A stretch of DNA of 64,000 nt from Rattus norvegicus (Eukaryota > Chordata > Mammalia > Rodentia > Muridae). Both the position numbers and the translations under genes were made by a program. The stretch spans positions 13,997,816 through 14,061,815 of the forward strand of contig NC_086029.1 of NCBI RefSeq assembly GCF_036323735.1. The letters run 5' to 3'. Positions 43,771 to 54,491 of the stretch are shown here, in pieces. Every line of letters starts with the position of its first letter. Within the stretch, counting starts at the first letter, position 1. The notes beneath the pieces were generated by a model, which saw only the letters and a program-made list of their open reading frames with translations, did not search any database and was not told the DNA's origin.

Positions 43771-44279
43771 TTTCTACGAATGGGAGTAGTTCATTAAATT
43801 CTAAAGTGACAACTGCAAGCCTTCAATGACCCAGTCTTGAGAGTTACATGTATTTCAATCTGTGTAGTGTTTGATGGAAGGAAGTACCAGAATCAAAATC
43901 CATTTCTAAAGAGGAGGTGTGTCCAGGTCTGAAGGAAATTACACTGAATAATTTGTTGTTTCAAAATTAATCCTCTTGTGCTTCCATTTCCCTTGAACAT
44001 GCTCTATATTAGACTCTAGTGCAATCGATGCACTTGCTCTGGCATCTTGGTCTTGAGTCATTATTCCCCAAACCTGTATACATTGCTAGTTCCAACCTCA
44101 CTGAAAAAGTGCAAGTTTCTTTGACATCCTGCTGAATGGGGGGAAAAAAATCTCCACTAAAGTATTAAGATGTCAAAGAAAGCCAAATTTTAAAAAGAAA
44201 TCAGGTAACATACATAATTCATTGAACTGACAGATTATATAAATCATGAAATTACTTCAGAGCCCTCAGAGAAAGGACA

Positions 44280-44282
<3 letters not shown>
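43771..44282. other. Unassigned sequence
   Basis: Nothing recognised. Confidence 0.5.

Positions 44283-44334
<52 letters not shown>
44283..44334. repeat. (AT)26 microsatellite
   Basis: An uninterrupted AT array, self-complementary and able to extrude a cruciform. Confidence 0.97.
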
Positions 44335-44337
<3 letters not shown>

Positions 44338-44581
44338 AAGAAAGACACCAGTGTGAGCTATATGATGACTATAGATCACAGACACCAAAATTACATTTAC
44401 ATTTCTTTGTTATTACTTGCTAAATTTTATTTTAGGCTTAAATTATTACTGAAATGTAACTGCTTTAGAAAAGAATATCTATTCTTATGTATAATCTTGC
44501 ATAAAAATCTTTCAGTATAAGGCATTAAAGAATTCTGGAGGTCTTCTCTTACCATTTAAGCAATAATAGTGAACCCATTTC

Positions 44582-44676
44582 TTTTTTTTTTTTTTAGATT
44601 TTTTTTCGTTTTAATTGTTTATTTTTTTTATTAACTTGAGTATTTTTTTATTTATTTATTTATTTATTTATTTTTT
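44582..44676 (-). repeat. Duplicated L1 3' terminus in the tail of L1 G
   Basis: The L1 3'-terminal sequence 'attaacttgagtatt' occurs at 44629-44643 and again at 44677-44691, where the real 3' UTR begins. Between them lies (TTTA)n at 44649-44672, and beyond them T-rich sequence to 44582. Confidence 0.9.
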
Positions 44677-45385
44677 ATTAACTTGAGTATTTCTTATATA
44701 CATTTCGAGTGTTATTCCCTTTCCCGGTTTCCGGGCAAACATCCCCCTCCCCCCTCCCCTTCCTTATGGGTGTTCCCTTCCCAACCCTCCCCCCATGGCC
44801 GCCCTCCCCCCATAGACTAGTTCACTGGGGGTTCAGTCTTAGCAGGACCAAGGGCTTCCCCTTCCACTGGTGCTCTTACTAGGATATTCATTGCTACCTA
44901 TGGGGTCAGAGTCCAGGGTCAGTCCATGTATAGTCTTTAGGTAGTGGCTTAGTCCCTGGAAGCTCTGGTTGCTTGGCATTGTTGTACTTTTGGGGTCTCG
45001 AGCCCCTTCAAGCTCTTCCAGTTCTTTCTCTGATTCCTTCAACGGGGGTCCTATTCTCAGTTCAGTGGTTTGCTGCTGGCATTCGCCTCTGTATTTGCTG
45101 TATTCTGGCTGTGTCTCTCAGGAGCGATCTACATCCGGCTCCTGTCGGTCTGCACTTCTTTGCTTCATCCATCTTGTCTAATTGGGTGGCTGTATATGTA
45201 TGGGCCACATGTGGGGCAGGCTCTGAATGGGTGTTCCTTCAGTCTCTGTTTTAATCTTTGCCTCTCCCTTCCCTGCCAAGGGTATTCTTTTTCCTCATTT
45301 AAAGAAGGAGTGAAGCATTCACATTTTGATCATCCGTCTTGAGTTTCGTTTTTTCTAGGGATCTAGGGTAATTCAAGCATTTGGG

Positions 45386-46006
45386 CTAATAGCCACTTAT
45401 CAATGAGTGCATACCATGTATGTCTTTCTGTGATTGGGTTAGCTCACTCAGGATGATATTTTCCAGTTCCAACCATTTGCCTACGAATTTCATAAAGTCG
45501 TTGTTTTTGATAGCTGAGTAATATTCCATTGTGTAGATGTACCACATTTTCTGTATCCATTCCTCTGTTGAAGGGCATCTGGGTTCTTTCCAGCTTTTGG
45601 CTATTATAAATAAGGCTGCGATGAACATAGTGGAGCACGTGTCTTTTTTATATGTTGGGGCATCTTTTGGGTATATGCCCAAGAGAGGTATAGCTGGATC
45701 CTCAGGCAGTTCAATGTCCAATTTTCTGAGGAACCTCCAGACTGATTTCCAGAATGGTTTTACCAGTCTGCAATCCCACCAACAATGGAGGAGTGTTCCT
45801 CTTTCTCCACATCCTCGCCAGCATCTGCTGTCACCTGAGTTTTTGATCTTAGCCATTCTCACTGGTGTGAGGTGAAATCTCAGGGTTGTTTTGATTTGCA
45901 TTTCCCTTATGACTAAAGATGTTGAACATTTCTTTAGGTGTTTCTCAGCCATTCGGCATTCCTTAGCTGTGAATTCTTTGTTTAGCTCTGAACCCCATTT
46001 TTTTCT
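45386..46006 (-). pseudogene. ORF2: L1 G ORF2 C-terminal part
   Basis: Open from the insert junction to the stop at 45386. It contains KKWGSELNKEFTAKECRM, the Cys-rich CWRGCGERGTLLHCWWDC, and the SLISGY end. It is separated from the N-terminal part by the retrocopy and lacks the reverse transcriptase entirely. Confidence 0.92.
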
Positions 46007-47251
46007 TTTTTTTTTAAATTTAGAGAATACTTTATTAGTTTTTGTAATCAAACCCACGTTGATAAGACCTTACATATTTAATACAGTGTGTTACCCCTGT
46101 ACAAATGGAAAAAACTTAAGTTCAACATTTCTAGACCAATATGGCTGTTAATTTCTGTACAGTGCCAACTCAACACAGTAAACGGGGATACTTTTTTCCA
46201 AAGTTGACAGCACAGCTAAAGTTTCAAAAAATTCAAATTATATATCTGTATATATATATTTATATTTATATAAAAAGACCAATAATAGCAGTGTGTTATG
46301 CATCAACAGCAGCAACAGCTTTTCCAGGTTCTGCAGTCATCTGAACAAAACTGTAGAGACATCCAGCACACTCCATTAAAAAAAAAAAAAGTAAAAAAAC
46401 AAAACCCGAGAAAACAGCACAGTTCTGTTACTCTTGTGGTACCTGGCACCATTTTTTTTTAAATTAGCTTCTCAATCATCATCTGGAAAGAAAACATTCT
46501 GAGCAACATCATTAAAAACAGCTCTGTCACTACTACTAGCACGGTCACTACTACGTATCATAAAGCAGGTACAAGCTATTTTACATCCACAGAGGTATGA
46601 TACAGTACTGTCCTACATCTATAATACTAGAGGATACAATTTAAAAGGCATTATTTGAGACTTGATTCTACTTTTCCAGCAGAGGGCCCAAAGGATGGTG
46701 TGACACAGCTTTGTAAAGAAACATACTCTAGACAGGATTTCCTTTCACTAGTGGCACACTTCTAAGGATTCATTCTCTCCATGAATGTCAGCTAAAACCG
46801 TTATTAAAAAAATGAAATATCCCTAGAACAAAACCGTATAACCACCGGATTCACATGAAGATGACCTAGTGGAGACAAGCTGGACCTCACCTTACCAACA
46901 AGCTATCAAATCTGTTATTTTTAAACAGTGAGACCTCCAAGGAAGGAAATGCCAAGTAGTGCTTCAAAGCTTCGGACCACAATCAAACACAGCATCCTTT
47001 TCAACAGAAGCAGAAGCTCATCTGAATATGCTCAAGGATGCTGACATCAACATTTAATCATCTCCTCACTCATCCAGGAAGAAGGGGAGATCAGTTACTA
47101 CTGTACTTTATTGTGTTCAACCAAATCACCATGTTACAAAAATAGCAAGCTGCCATAATAAAAAATAAGGCTCCTCTATCCAGCACCAGATAGCATCATT
47201 TTACTTTCAAGCCTAGAAATTGCACACTTGTATATAAACCAACCGAAGATG
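46007..47251 (-). pseudogene. Polyadenylated retrocopy (3'-UTR-derived) inserted in L1 G; source gene not recognised
   Basis: On the minus strand the 1.24-kb segment is unrelated to L1. It ends with 'actaataaagtattctctaa' (an AATAAA signal ~13 nt before the end) followed by an A-run with one G, seen as T-rich 46002-46018, which merges into the A-run of the L1 ORF2 sequence. It contains several stop codons in all frames and an internal A-rich stretch near 46380-46405, so it looks like a 5'-truncated copy of a long mRNA 3' UTR. No target-site duplication flanks it; instead, ORF2 sequence equivalent to 31975-34843 of L1 E is absent. I do not recognise the parent gene. Confidence 0.75.
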
Positions 47252-47592
47252 AGGATTGAGAGTTCATCCTGGTGGATTTTTCCTTTGATGAATATGAAGT
47301 GTCCTTCCTTATCTTTTTTGATGACTTTTAATTGAAAATTGATTTTATTTGATATTAGAATGGCTACTCCAGCTTGCTTCTTCTGACCATTTGCTTGGAA
47401 AGTTGTTTTCCAGCCTTTCACTCTGAGGTAGTGTCTGTCTTTGTCTCTGAGGTGTGTTTCCTGCAGGCAGCAGAATGCAGGGTCCTCGTTGCGTATCCAG
47501 TTTGTTAATCTATGTCTTTTTATTGGGGAGTTGAGGCCATTGATGTTGAGAGATGTTAAGGAATAGTGATTATTGCTTCCTGTTATATTCAT
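47252..47592 (-). pseudogene. ORF2: L1 G ORF2 N-terminal part (endonuclease fragment)
   Basis: Starts at the conserved MNITGSNN ATG and encodes the first ~114 residues of the endonuclease domain (SLNINGLNSPIKRHR, LQETHLRDKD, GHFIFIKGK), stopping at the retrocopy junction after the codons for DELSIL. The catalytic Asp/His residues are lost. Confidence 0.9.
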
Positions 47593-47651
47593 ATTTGGAC
47601 GAGAGGTTATGTTTGTGTGCTTTTCTTCTCTTTGTTTTGTTGCCAAGATGA

Positions 47652-48707
47652 TTAGTTTCTTGCTTCTTCTAGGGTATAGCTTGCCTCCTTATGTTGGGCT
47701 TTACCCTTTATTATCCTTTGTAGTGCTGGATTTGTAGAAAGATATTATGTAAATTTGGTTTTGTCATAGAATATCTTGGTTTCTCCATCTATGGTAATTG
47801 AGAGTTTTGCAGGATACAGTAACCTGGGCTGGCATTTGTGTTCTCTTAGGGTCTGTATGACATCTGTCCTGGATCTTCTGGCCTTCATAGTTTCTGGCGA
47901 AAAGTCTGGTGTGATTCTGATAGGTCTGCCTTTATATGTTACTTGACCTTTTTCCCTTACTGGTTTTAATATTCTTTCTTTATTTTGTGCGTTTGGTGTT
48001 TTGACTATTATGTGACGGGAGGTATTTCTTTTCTGGTCCAATCTATTTGGAGTTCTGTAGGCTTCTTGTATGCCTATGGGTATCTCTTTTTTTAGGTTAG
48101 GGAAGTTTTCTTCTATGATTTTGTTGAAGATATTTACTGGTCCTTTGAGCTGGGAGTCTTCACTCTCTTCTATACCTATTATCCTTAGGTTTGATCTTCT
48201 CATTGAGTCCTGGATTTCCTGTATGTTTTGGACCAGTAGCTTTTTCTGCTTTACATTATCTTTGACAGTTGAGTCAATGATTTCTATGGAATCTTCTGCT
48301 CCTGAGATTCTCTCTTCCATCTCTTGTATTCTGTTGGTGAAGCTTGTATCTACAGCTCCTTGTCTTTTCTTCTGATTTTCTATGTCCAGGGTTGTTTCCA
48401 TGTGTTCTTTCTTGATTGCTTCTATTTCCATTTTTAATTCCTTCAACTGTTTGATTGTGTTTTCCTGGAATTCTTTCAGGGATTTTTGCGAATCCTCTCT
48501 GTAGGCTTCTACTTGTTCTCTAAGGGAGCTCTTTATGTCTTTCTTGAAGTCCTCCAGCATCATGATCAAATATGATTTTGAAACTAGATCTTGCTTTTCT
48601 GGTGTGTTTGGATATTCCGTGTTTGCTTTGGTGGGAGAATTGGACTCCGATGATGCCATGTAGTCTTGGTTTCTGTTGCTTGGGTTCCTGTGCTTGCCTC
48701 TCGCCAT
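47652..48707 (-). pseudogene. ORF1: L1 G ORF1 with premature stop
   Basis: Starts at the same ATGGCGAGAGG site as L1 E. The N terminus, a coiled coil with a single REDSQKSLKEFQE unit, RRM and most of the C-terminal domain are open for 320 codons. A C-to-T change turns the Gln codon after DKTKFT into TAA at 47745-47747. The remaining ~36 codons continue in frame to the usual stop at 47652. Loss of the C-terminal end probably impairs nucleic-acid binding. Confidence 0.9.
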
Positions 48708-49424
48708 CAGATTATCTCTAGTGTTACTTTGTTCTGCTATTTCTGACAGTGGCTAGACTGTCCTATAAGCTTGTGTGTCAGGAGTGCTGTAGACCTGTTT
48801 TTCTGTTTTCTCTCAGCCAGTTATGGGTACAGAGTGCTTTCGGGAGTGTAGTCTTTCCTGTCTACTGGTCTTCAGCTGTTCCTAGGCCTGTGTCATGAGT
48901 CCACCAGGGAAGTTGCTTGGAGCAGAATAGTTGGTCTTACTGTGGTCCTGTGGCTCAAGTTGCTCGTGGGGGGCTGCTTTTGAGCTTACTGTTAGGGCGG
49001 CAACCAGGAGGGCCTGTGCTGGCGTCCCAGATGGTGTTAGGTGTTTTTCTCTGGAGTCAGAAATGTGTGCAGAGTGTAATCTCTTCTGGCTTCCCAGGCA
49101 TGCCTGCCCCTCTGAAAGTTTAGCTCTCCCTCCCACGGGGTTTGGATTCAGAGGACTGTTGAGCAGTTCGCTTCAGGTCCGGGTAGTGTCTGGACTGTGG
49201 GAGATCTGTCCTTCAAGTACCCCACTCTTCCAGTTCTCAGAGGCCGTATACAGCTTCCTCTTGTGTGAGGGATGTGGGCAGGGATGGGCAGTATTGGTGG
49301 TCTCTCACACTTTTCAGTCTCGGGAGTGCCCACCTGGCTGAGAGTTGAGTTCTTTCTCCCAAGGGAGCAGTGAGCTGTGGGCAAGGATCAGTGATGTTGG
49401 GGTTCCAGCTAAATACCTGGAAAG
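48708..49424 (-). promoter_or_regulatory. 5' UTR of L1 G: leader plus about one promoter unit
   Basis: Homologous to the L1 E leader and last 606-bp unit. A unit boundary lies near 49378, with ~45 bp of a preceding unit beyond it. It is shorter and more diverged than the array in L1 E. Confidence 0.8.
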
Positions 49425-49544
49425 ATTCTTAATGACCACATATTAACTGAACTAATTGATACTAGGCTAGTGTTTATAAAGCCCTTTTCTCAGTAAATAT
49501 GGTGCATTTTTGTTGTTGTCTGTTTGATTTTTGTTTATTTTTGA

Positions 49545-49545
<1 letters not shown>

Positions 49546-49590
<45 letters not shown>

Positions 49591-49596
49591 GTGTGT
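49546..49596. repeat. (GT)n microsatellite
   Basis: A GT array with one 'gcgt' interruption, at the edge of a SINE. Confidence 0.96.
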
Positions 49597-49745
49597 TGAA
49601 CTTATGGGCTCTAATTCCTTAAATATCAGAGAACAACTTGTGGCAGTCTGTGATCTCTGCTGCTCTGCTCTCTGTGTGGGGTTCTAAGAATCAAATTCCA
49701 TTTGTCCATCTTTGTGAGAAGTGCTCTTACCCACTGATTTTAAAC
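49597..49745 (-). mobile_element. B4-type SINE
   Basis: Reverse-complement B4 order on the plus strand: 'cagagaacaacttgtggcagtc', 'ctctgtgtggggttctaagaatcaaa', 'agtgctcttacccactga'. The adjacent GT array fits the B4 tail. Confidence 0.6.
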
Positions 49746-50837
49746 ATCCCTGTCTAAAAGGTCTTCAGTAAAATATGTGTGCCTCTCTAGGTATTTGGAC
49801 CTTATCAGTAGTATCTGATGTTTCTTGAATGTTGGCAGATCCCATGGTGAAAGGCCTCATTCCCCTCTTATGCAACTTGTCTTTCTATCCTGCATCATTT
49901 ATCTCCAATGTGTCTTCATCACTAACGTCCAGTTTGGTCACAATTACATCTGAGGTGTCAGAGAGGTCATTAGATTATTAAGGTGCAACTTTCACAAAAC
50001 AAATGAACTAGTGATTTCATGGAAGGTACTTGAGAGATTCTCTTGTTCTCTTTCTCACATTTGAAGATAACAATTGGAGCAGTGGTAATCTGCACGCCAG
50101 AATGGTACCCTTACCAGAATCTGTTCACCTTTGTTTGCTATCACACATGTCTCATGTCTATCTTCCAGAACTGCATTTTACTGCTTATGGAATTGCTCCA
50201 TGGTGCTTTGCTGTGGCAGTTTGAACTAACATGACAAATGACAATTGCTTTCCCACATGAAACCACAGTGGCAAAAAGGAAGTGCCATATTTTTCCCACT
50301 GAAAGAGAAGAAGTGTCAATTGTGAATTATGTATATCACAAAATTATGCTACAGGGAAGCAGCAGAAGTGAAGACATTCTCAGGTGATGAGAAGTGGAGG
50401 ATTTTCTTATTGTGCCTACCCGGACATTCTGACTGCAGAAATTTCACACAGATAGAGGTATGAAAAGAGTGGGAACACTAAAACATCACAAAAGCAGTAA
50501 AACAAAAGGGCCAAAGTATAGGTGAATACACAGAAGCAACATTTTCCTATTTTATTTTAAGGGACAAATACGTTGCTCTTGGTAAACTGTCAAATACACA
50601 TGTTCCTTATAATGGTCTAAACAAATCCTCAGAAAACCATTAAAGGCTCACTCAAAACTACACAGTGATCGAGCAACCCAGATATAGCAAGAAAAGAGAA
50701 GCAGATGAATGGGAGCCATACAAACAAACTTGAAAACAAAAGAGAGAGCACATTGATACATTAATAATTACTATAAATGTACATGTTTTAAATATGTGAG
50801 TCACTATCCAAATTGGCTGTGCAGACTCAATCACATG
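49746..50837. other. Unassigned sequence
   Basis: No gene or repeat family recognised. Confidence 0.5.
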
Positions 50838-51020
50838 AGGCTAGAATGATGTCTCAGCAGTTAAGAGTACTTACTTCATTTATTACAGATAACTTTTGTT
50901 CAGTTCCTAGCACCAACCTGTGACCCCTACTTTAGTAGACAGAACACCTTCTTTGAGCTCTTTGGGCACCCACATATGCGTACATGCACAGACACACAAA
51001 TGCATAAAAATACCCAATTA
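50838..51020 (+). mobile_element. B3-type SINE
   Basis: Plus-strand SINE head 'ggctagaatgatgtctcagcag' and 'ttaagagtac', B-box region 'ttttgttcagttcctagcacc', then 'gggcacccacatatgcgtac' and 'acagacacacaaatgcataaa', matching the B3 order. Confidence 0.7.
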
Positions 51021-51085
51021 CATACTGCTTATAAAAACCTGCCTTATTTAAAATTTAAGCACAAAAATCTGGGTTGAAAATGAGA

Positions 51086-51290
51086 GGTCTGGTGAGGTGG
51101 CTAAGCAAATAAAAGCTCACCGCCAAGCCTGGTGATCAGTTTTAGGCCTGGGACTCATAGGAAGGAGAATCGACTTCTGCATGTTGTTCTCTGACCTTCA
51201 TATTTGTGTTGTGATATACAAAGGCTCACACCCTCACACACAAATCAATACAGAAAGAAATGTAAGAAAAAGATACACCATGCAAAAACT
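51086..51290 (+). mobile_element. B4-type SINE (tRNA-like head, CA-rich tail)
   Basis: 'ggtctggtgaggtggctaag', 'accgccaagcctggtgatcag', 'ggaaggagaatcgacttctgc', 'gttgttctctgaccttca', 'ctcacaccctcacacac' follow one another as in B4-related SINEs; A-rich end. Confidence 0.7.
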
Positions 51291-51419
51291 AGTAAAAATT
51301 GAAAGAAAGGAGTGATATTAATATCAAAGTGTAACTTAGAGAAAGCAAAAATGAAAGGATACTTTGTGAACAAGAAGACTGATTCATTAGAAAACTATGA
51401 ACATAGTTGAGCAAGTGTC

Positions 51420-52200
51420 CCTGTGCTACAGTTGTGACCCTAGCTGAGATTCCTACCAGCAGGGGATATAGTTACTGAAATGGCCACCTTCTGTAGGTAG
51501 GTAGGCAGGTTGGTTTCCAACCCAATCACAAAACCTTCAACACAACATTTACCCTGTCTACAAGATGCTCAGGGATAAAGATTGAGCAGAGATTGAGGGA
51601 ATGATAACCAATAACTGGCCTAATTGAGACCCATTCCATGGGAGAGAACTAACACCTGACTAACACTACTAATGATACTCTGCTATGCCTACAGACAGGA
51701 ACCTAGCATACTGCCTTCTCAGGGGTTTCATCTAGCAGTGGATGAAAACAGATGCAGAGAACCATATCCAAATATCACACAGAACAATTGGAGTCTTATA
51801 GAAGAGTAGGGGATAGAGCGGAGAAATCCAAAGGGGTCAAGGACACCACAGGAAGACCTACAGAGTTAACTAACATGGGCCTATAGGGACTCACAGAGAC
51901 TGAATCACCAACCAAAGGGCACAAAGGGACTGAACCTAGATCCCACTCTTGACATTTGTAGAAGATGTGGTCTGGTCTTTATGTAGGTCCCTAAACTATT
52001 GGAACAGGAGCTGTCTCTGACACTCTATTAAATTTGCTTCCCCTACCTGGACTGCCTGATTGGACCTTAGTGAGATAGGAGGTGCTTAGTACTTCTGGGA
52101 CTAATGAGCTAGTGCGAAGAGGGATTTACAAGATCAGGGCTGGGAGGAGAGGAAGAAGGCAGGCAGCAATTGGGATGTAATGTGAATAAAAAATTATGAC
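51420..52200 (+). mobile_element. Lx-type L1 3'-UTR remnant
   Basis: Follows the Lx L1 3' UTR order on the plus strand: 'cccaatcacaaaaccttcaac', 'ctgtctacaagatgctcaggg', 'ctgaatcaccaaccaaaggg', 'gaacaggagctgtctctgac', 'ctggactgcctgattggacc', ending 'aatgtgaataaaaaatta'. It is 5'-truncated, with no ORF2 coding recognised. The family is related to the fragment at the left end of the window. Confidence 0.65.
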
Positions 52201-53428
52201 AAAAGGAAAATCATTGAAATTGAAGACTAAAGACTAAATGAAACAAAAAGCAAAATCACCTTGTATCATGAATCATGAAAAAAATTACAAAAGGGAAGAT
52301 AGAAAGCTCCAAGATCAGGAAGAAAACATGAAACATCACTACAGCCCTTACAGCTAAACAACTAAGAAAGGAATGGTGCTTATATTCATAAGGGTAAAAT
52401 AACAAAAATAATAAAAATGAGTACATTATTAATCTGCGTCATTACCTAGATGAGTCTTTTGAGAATTAGGTAAAATGAAGAAAGTCAGCCCTAAAAGGAT
52501 ATGCACACCCTGCAATTCCATATATGTAATATTTTTGAAATAAAAATTAGGAATGGAGGTTCCATTAGTAGTTAATAAGAATGAGGGATGAGGAACATGC
52601 ATGAGTATGATTCCAACAAACATTAGCAGGGGTCTTATGAGAGTCAGATTGTTTAGCTTTGGAGCCATGATGGTGGGTAGATGATTCTACATATGACAAA
52701 ATATATAGAACTAAATGTACACGCACAAATGAATCTAATTAAGTTGGAGAGCACTGAGTAAGATAGATGTTTTCTGCCAGTTTCAATAGAATAGTTAATA
52801 TATTTTAGTTTCTAAAGTTTCGTTATTGGGGGAAACTTGCAGAAATCAATCCAGGGTCTCCCAGGCTTTGTTTCTTGGTTGTTTTTATTTCTTTTTTGTC
52901 AATAATATGTTAATTATATAATTCTTCAAAATATTAAAGTGGTTTATAGATTAGATTTAAAAATTGCCATGCCTTTCAGAACTGCTATCATATTTAGTAC
53001 TATTGTATATTTCTCAGATGTTGCCTGGTATACCGTCAAACCTATATGTGTTTTCACTACAACTTATTAGAGTTCCCCACTTATATATCGTTATTCTCTT
53101 ACAGAACATAATATACCATTGAACTTACCACTTTGACATAATGTAAATATCTTTACACATTTTATAATATTTTTCATAAAAATAAAGCATTAGTCCTTCC
53201 TAGTAGAATTTTTTTTTACATCTAAAAGCATTCTTTGAACATCACAAAACCATAAAACATTGTGGTTTGATAACTACAGAGGCACTTTGCTATGTGCTAA
53301 CAACCTGAACAGGTGATGGCGAAGCCGAAAGTAAAGGAAATGTGGATGGGTGTCTGCATTAAAAATGTAAAATTTTTTCAGCTACCAAATGCCTCTTCCC
53401 TCTCCTTTTCTCAGCCCCTGGAATCAGT
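52201..53428. other. Unassigned AT-rich sequence
   Basis: A 79-codon minus-strand frame at 52429-52668 has no recognised homology. Otherwise nothing. Confidence 0.5.
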
Positions 53429-53479
53429 GCTTACTGTGGCCATCTGGGAAAGCAAAATAACCAGATGGCCACAGTGAGC
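53429..53479 (+). ncRNA. 19-bp hairpin of unknown function (small-RNA-precursor-like)
   Basis: Arms 53429-53447 and 53461-53479 pair over 19 positions: 18 Watson-Crick plus one U-G wobble in plus-strand RNA (on the minus strand that position is an A-C mismatch). The loop is 13 nt. It lies outside any recognised repeat. The stem is shorter than a typical microRNA precursor and the flanks pair poorly, so an ncRNA gene is only one possibility; a local inverted duplication is the other. Confidence 0.3.
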
Positions 53480-54469
53480 TGCTGGGGAGGCCCTGAGGCA
53501 GCACGAGCCCACAAAAGAAATCTCTTTGGGACACAATGAATAGAGGCCTAATTTATATTTTAGGGCTTTCGAAGGAGATTAAGCACCAGGGTGGCATGAT
53601 TTTCAAAGAAGCCTGAGAGGGCTTTTTCTTTGTCCTTATTCCAATGAAGCTGAATTATAAGTTTGGGAAACTACAGAAGTGTGAAAGGATGTCACAAGAG
53701 AAAGTAAGCCCAAATCATTGCACAATCCCAAACACAGTGCACAAAGATGGTGGTTAAAGAGCTTTATCAAAGAAATGTCTTCTGCAATCAATTACTGTGG
53801 CAGGGATTATGACTTTACCAGGGTTATAGCCAGCAGGGGATAAAGGAATAATATCCCTTTCATTTTTATGCTAAAACAGTTGAACAATTGAAAACAAGGG
53901 ATTAGAAATCAAAATTATATTGCAGCCCTGCTCTATTCAGCCTGGTGTCAAGGTTGAAGGGATGTGGTTCATGAACTTGGGAAATGCTAGTGCACTTGCC
54001 ATGGGATATCACAGGCCTCATGTGTCCACTGTTCTGACAAATACTATGATGATAAAAATTAGTTCTGGTCCAAGAAAATCATTCAGTCAGATCCGGAACT
54101 CATCTGGCATCTCAGACTTGGATCTTAATCCCCGCTTCATCTTTTCTTTATGAGATGTGTATATTAGATTTACTGATTTCACTGAAGATCCATTTTCCCA
54201 TGGGCGAGGTCTCATAGACACTGATGAAGGCTTCTGGAATAATAAACCAAGGCTCATGCAACACCAGTTTAAATAAAAAATGCAATTATTGTTTGTCATA
54301 GTTTTTGCATGCTTTGGTAATTCTAATTATTATTAAAGCTCATTTTACTATTCATGATTGCTTCAGATAGCTTGTACTAACTCCCATGACTAATAATGAA
54401 CTCTTTATTAATTCAAAAGATTATGTTTGTTGCATATAAATACATACATATAATTCTTAACCTTGAGGG
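53480..54469. other. Unassigned, non-repetitive sequence
   Basis: No repeat family or coding region was recognised. It is relatively complex sequence compared with the surrounding repeats. Confidence 0.45.
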
Positions 54470-54491
54470 ACACACACACACACACACACAC
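54470..54491. repeat. (CA)11 microsatellite
   Basis: A short AC array. Confidence 0.95.

Larger units (their letters stand above)
44582..49424 (-). mobile_element. L1 G: rat-type L1 with ORF2 centre replaced by a retrocopy
   Basis: On the minus strand: partial 5' unit and leader (49424-48708), ORF1 (48707-47652), ORF2 N-terminal part (47592-47252), a 1.24-kb non-L1 insert (47251-46007), ORF2 C-terminal part (46006-45386), 3' UTR (to 44677) and a complex T-rich tail complement. About 2.87 kb of ORF2 is missing compared with L1 E. No clear target-site duplication was found for the L1 itself. Confidence 0.93.

Noticed and set aside
46472..46610. Apparent acidic C-terminal coding end (reads ...NVFFPDDD then stop) within the retrocopy
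   Set aside because: In-frame stops occur ~45 codons upstream and the rest behaves as 3' UTR, so it is probably coincidental; kept as part of the retrocopy entry.
52429..52668. Hydrophobic 79-codon minus-strand frame
   Set aside because: Looks membrane-like only because of T-rich codons; no start context, no family recognised.
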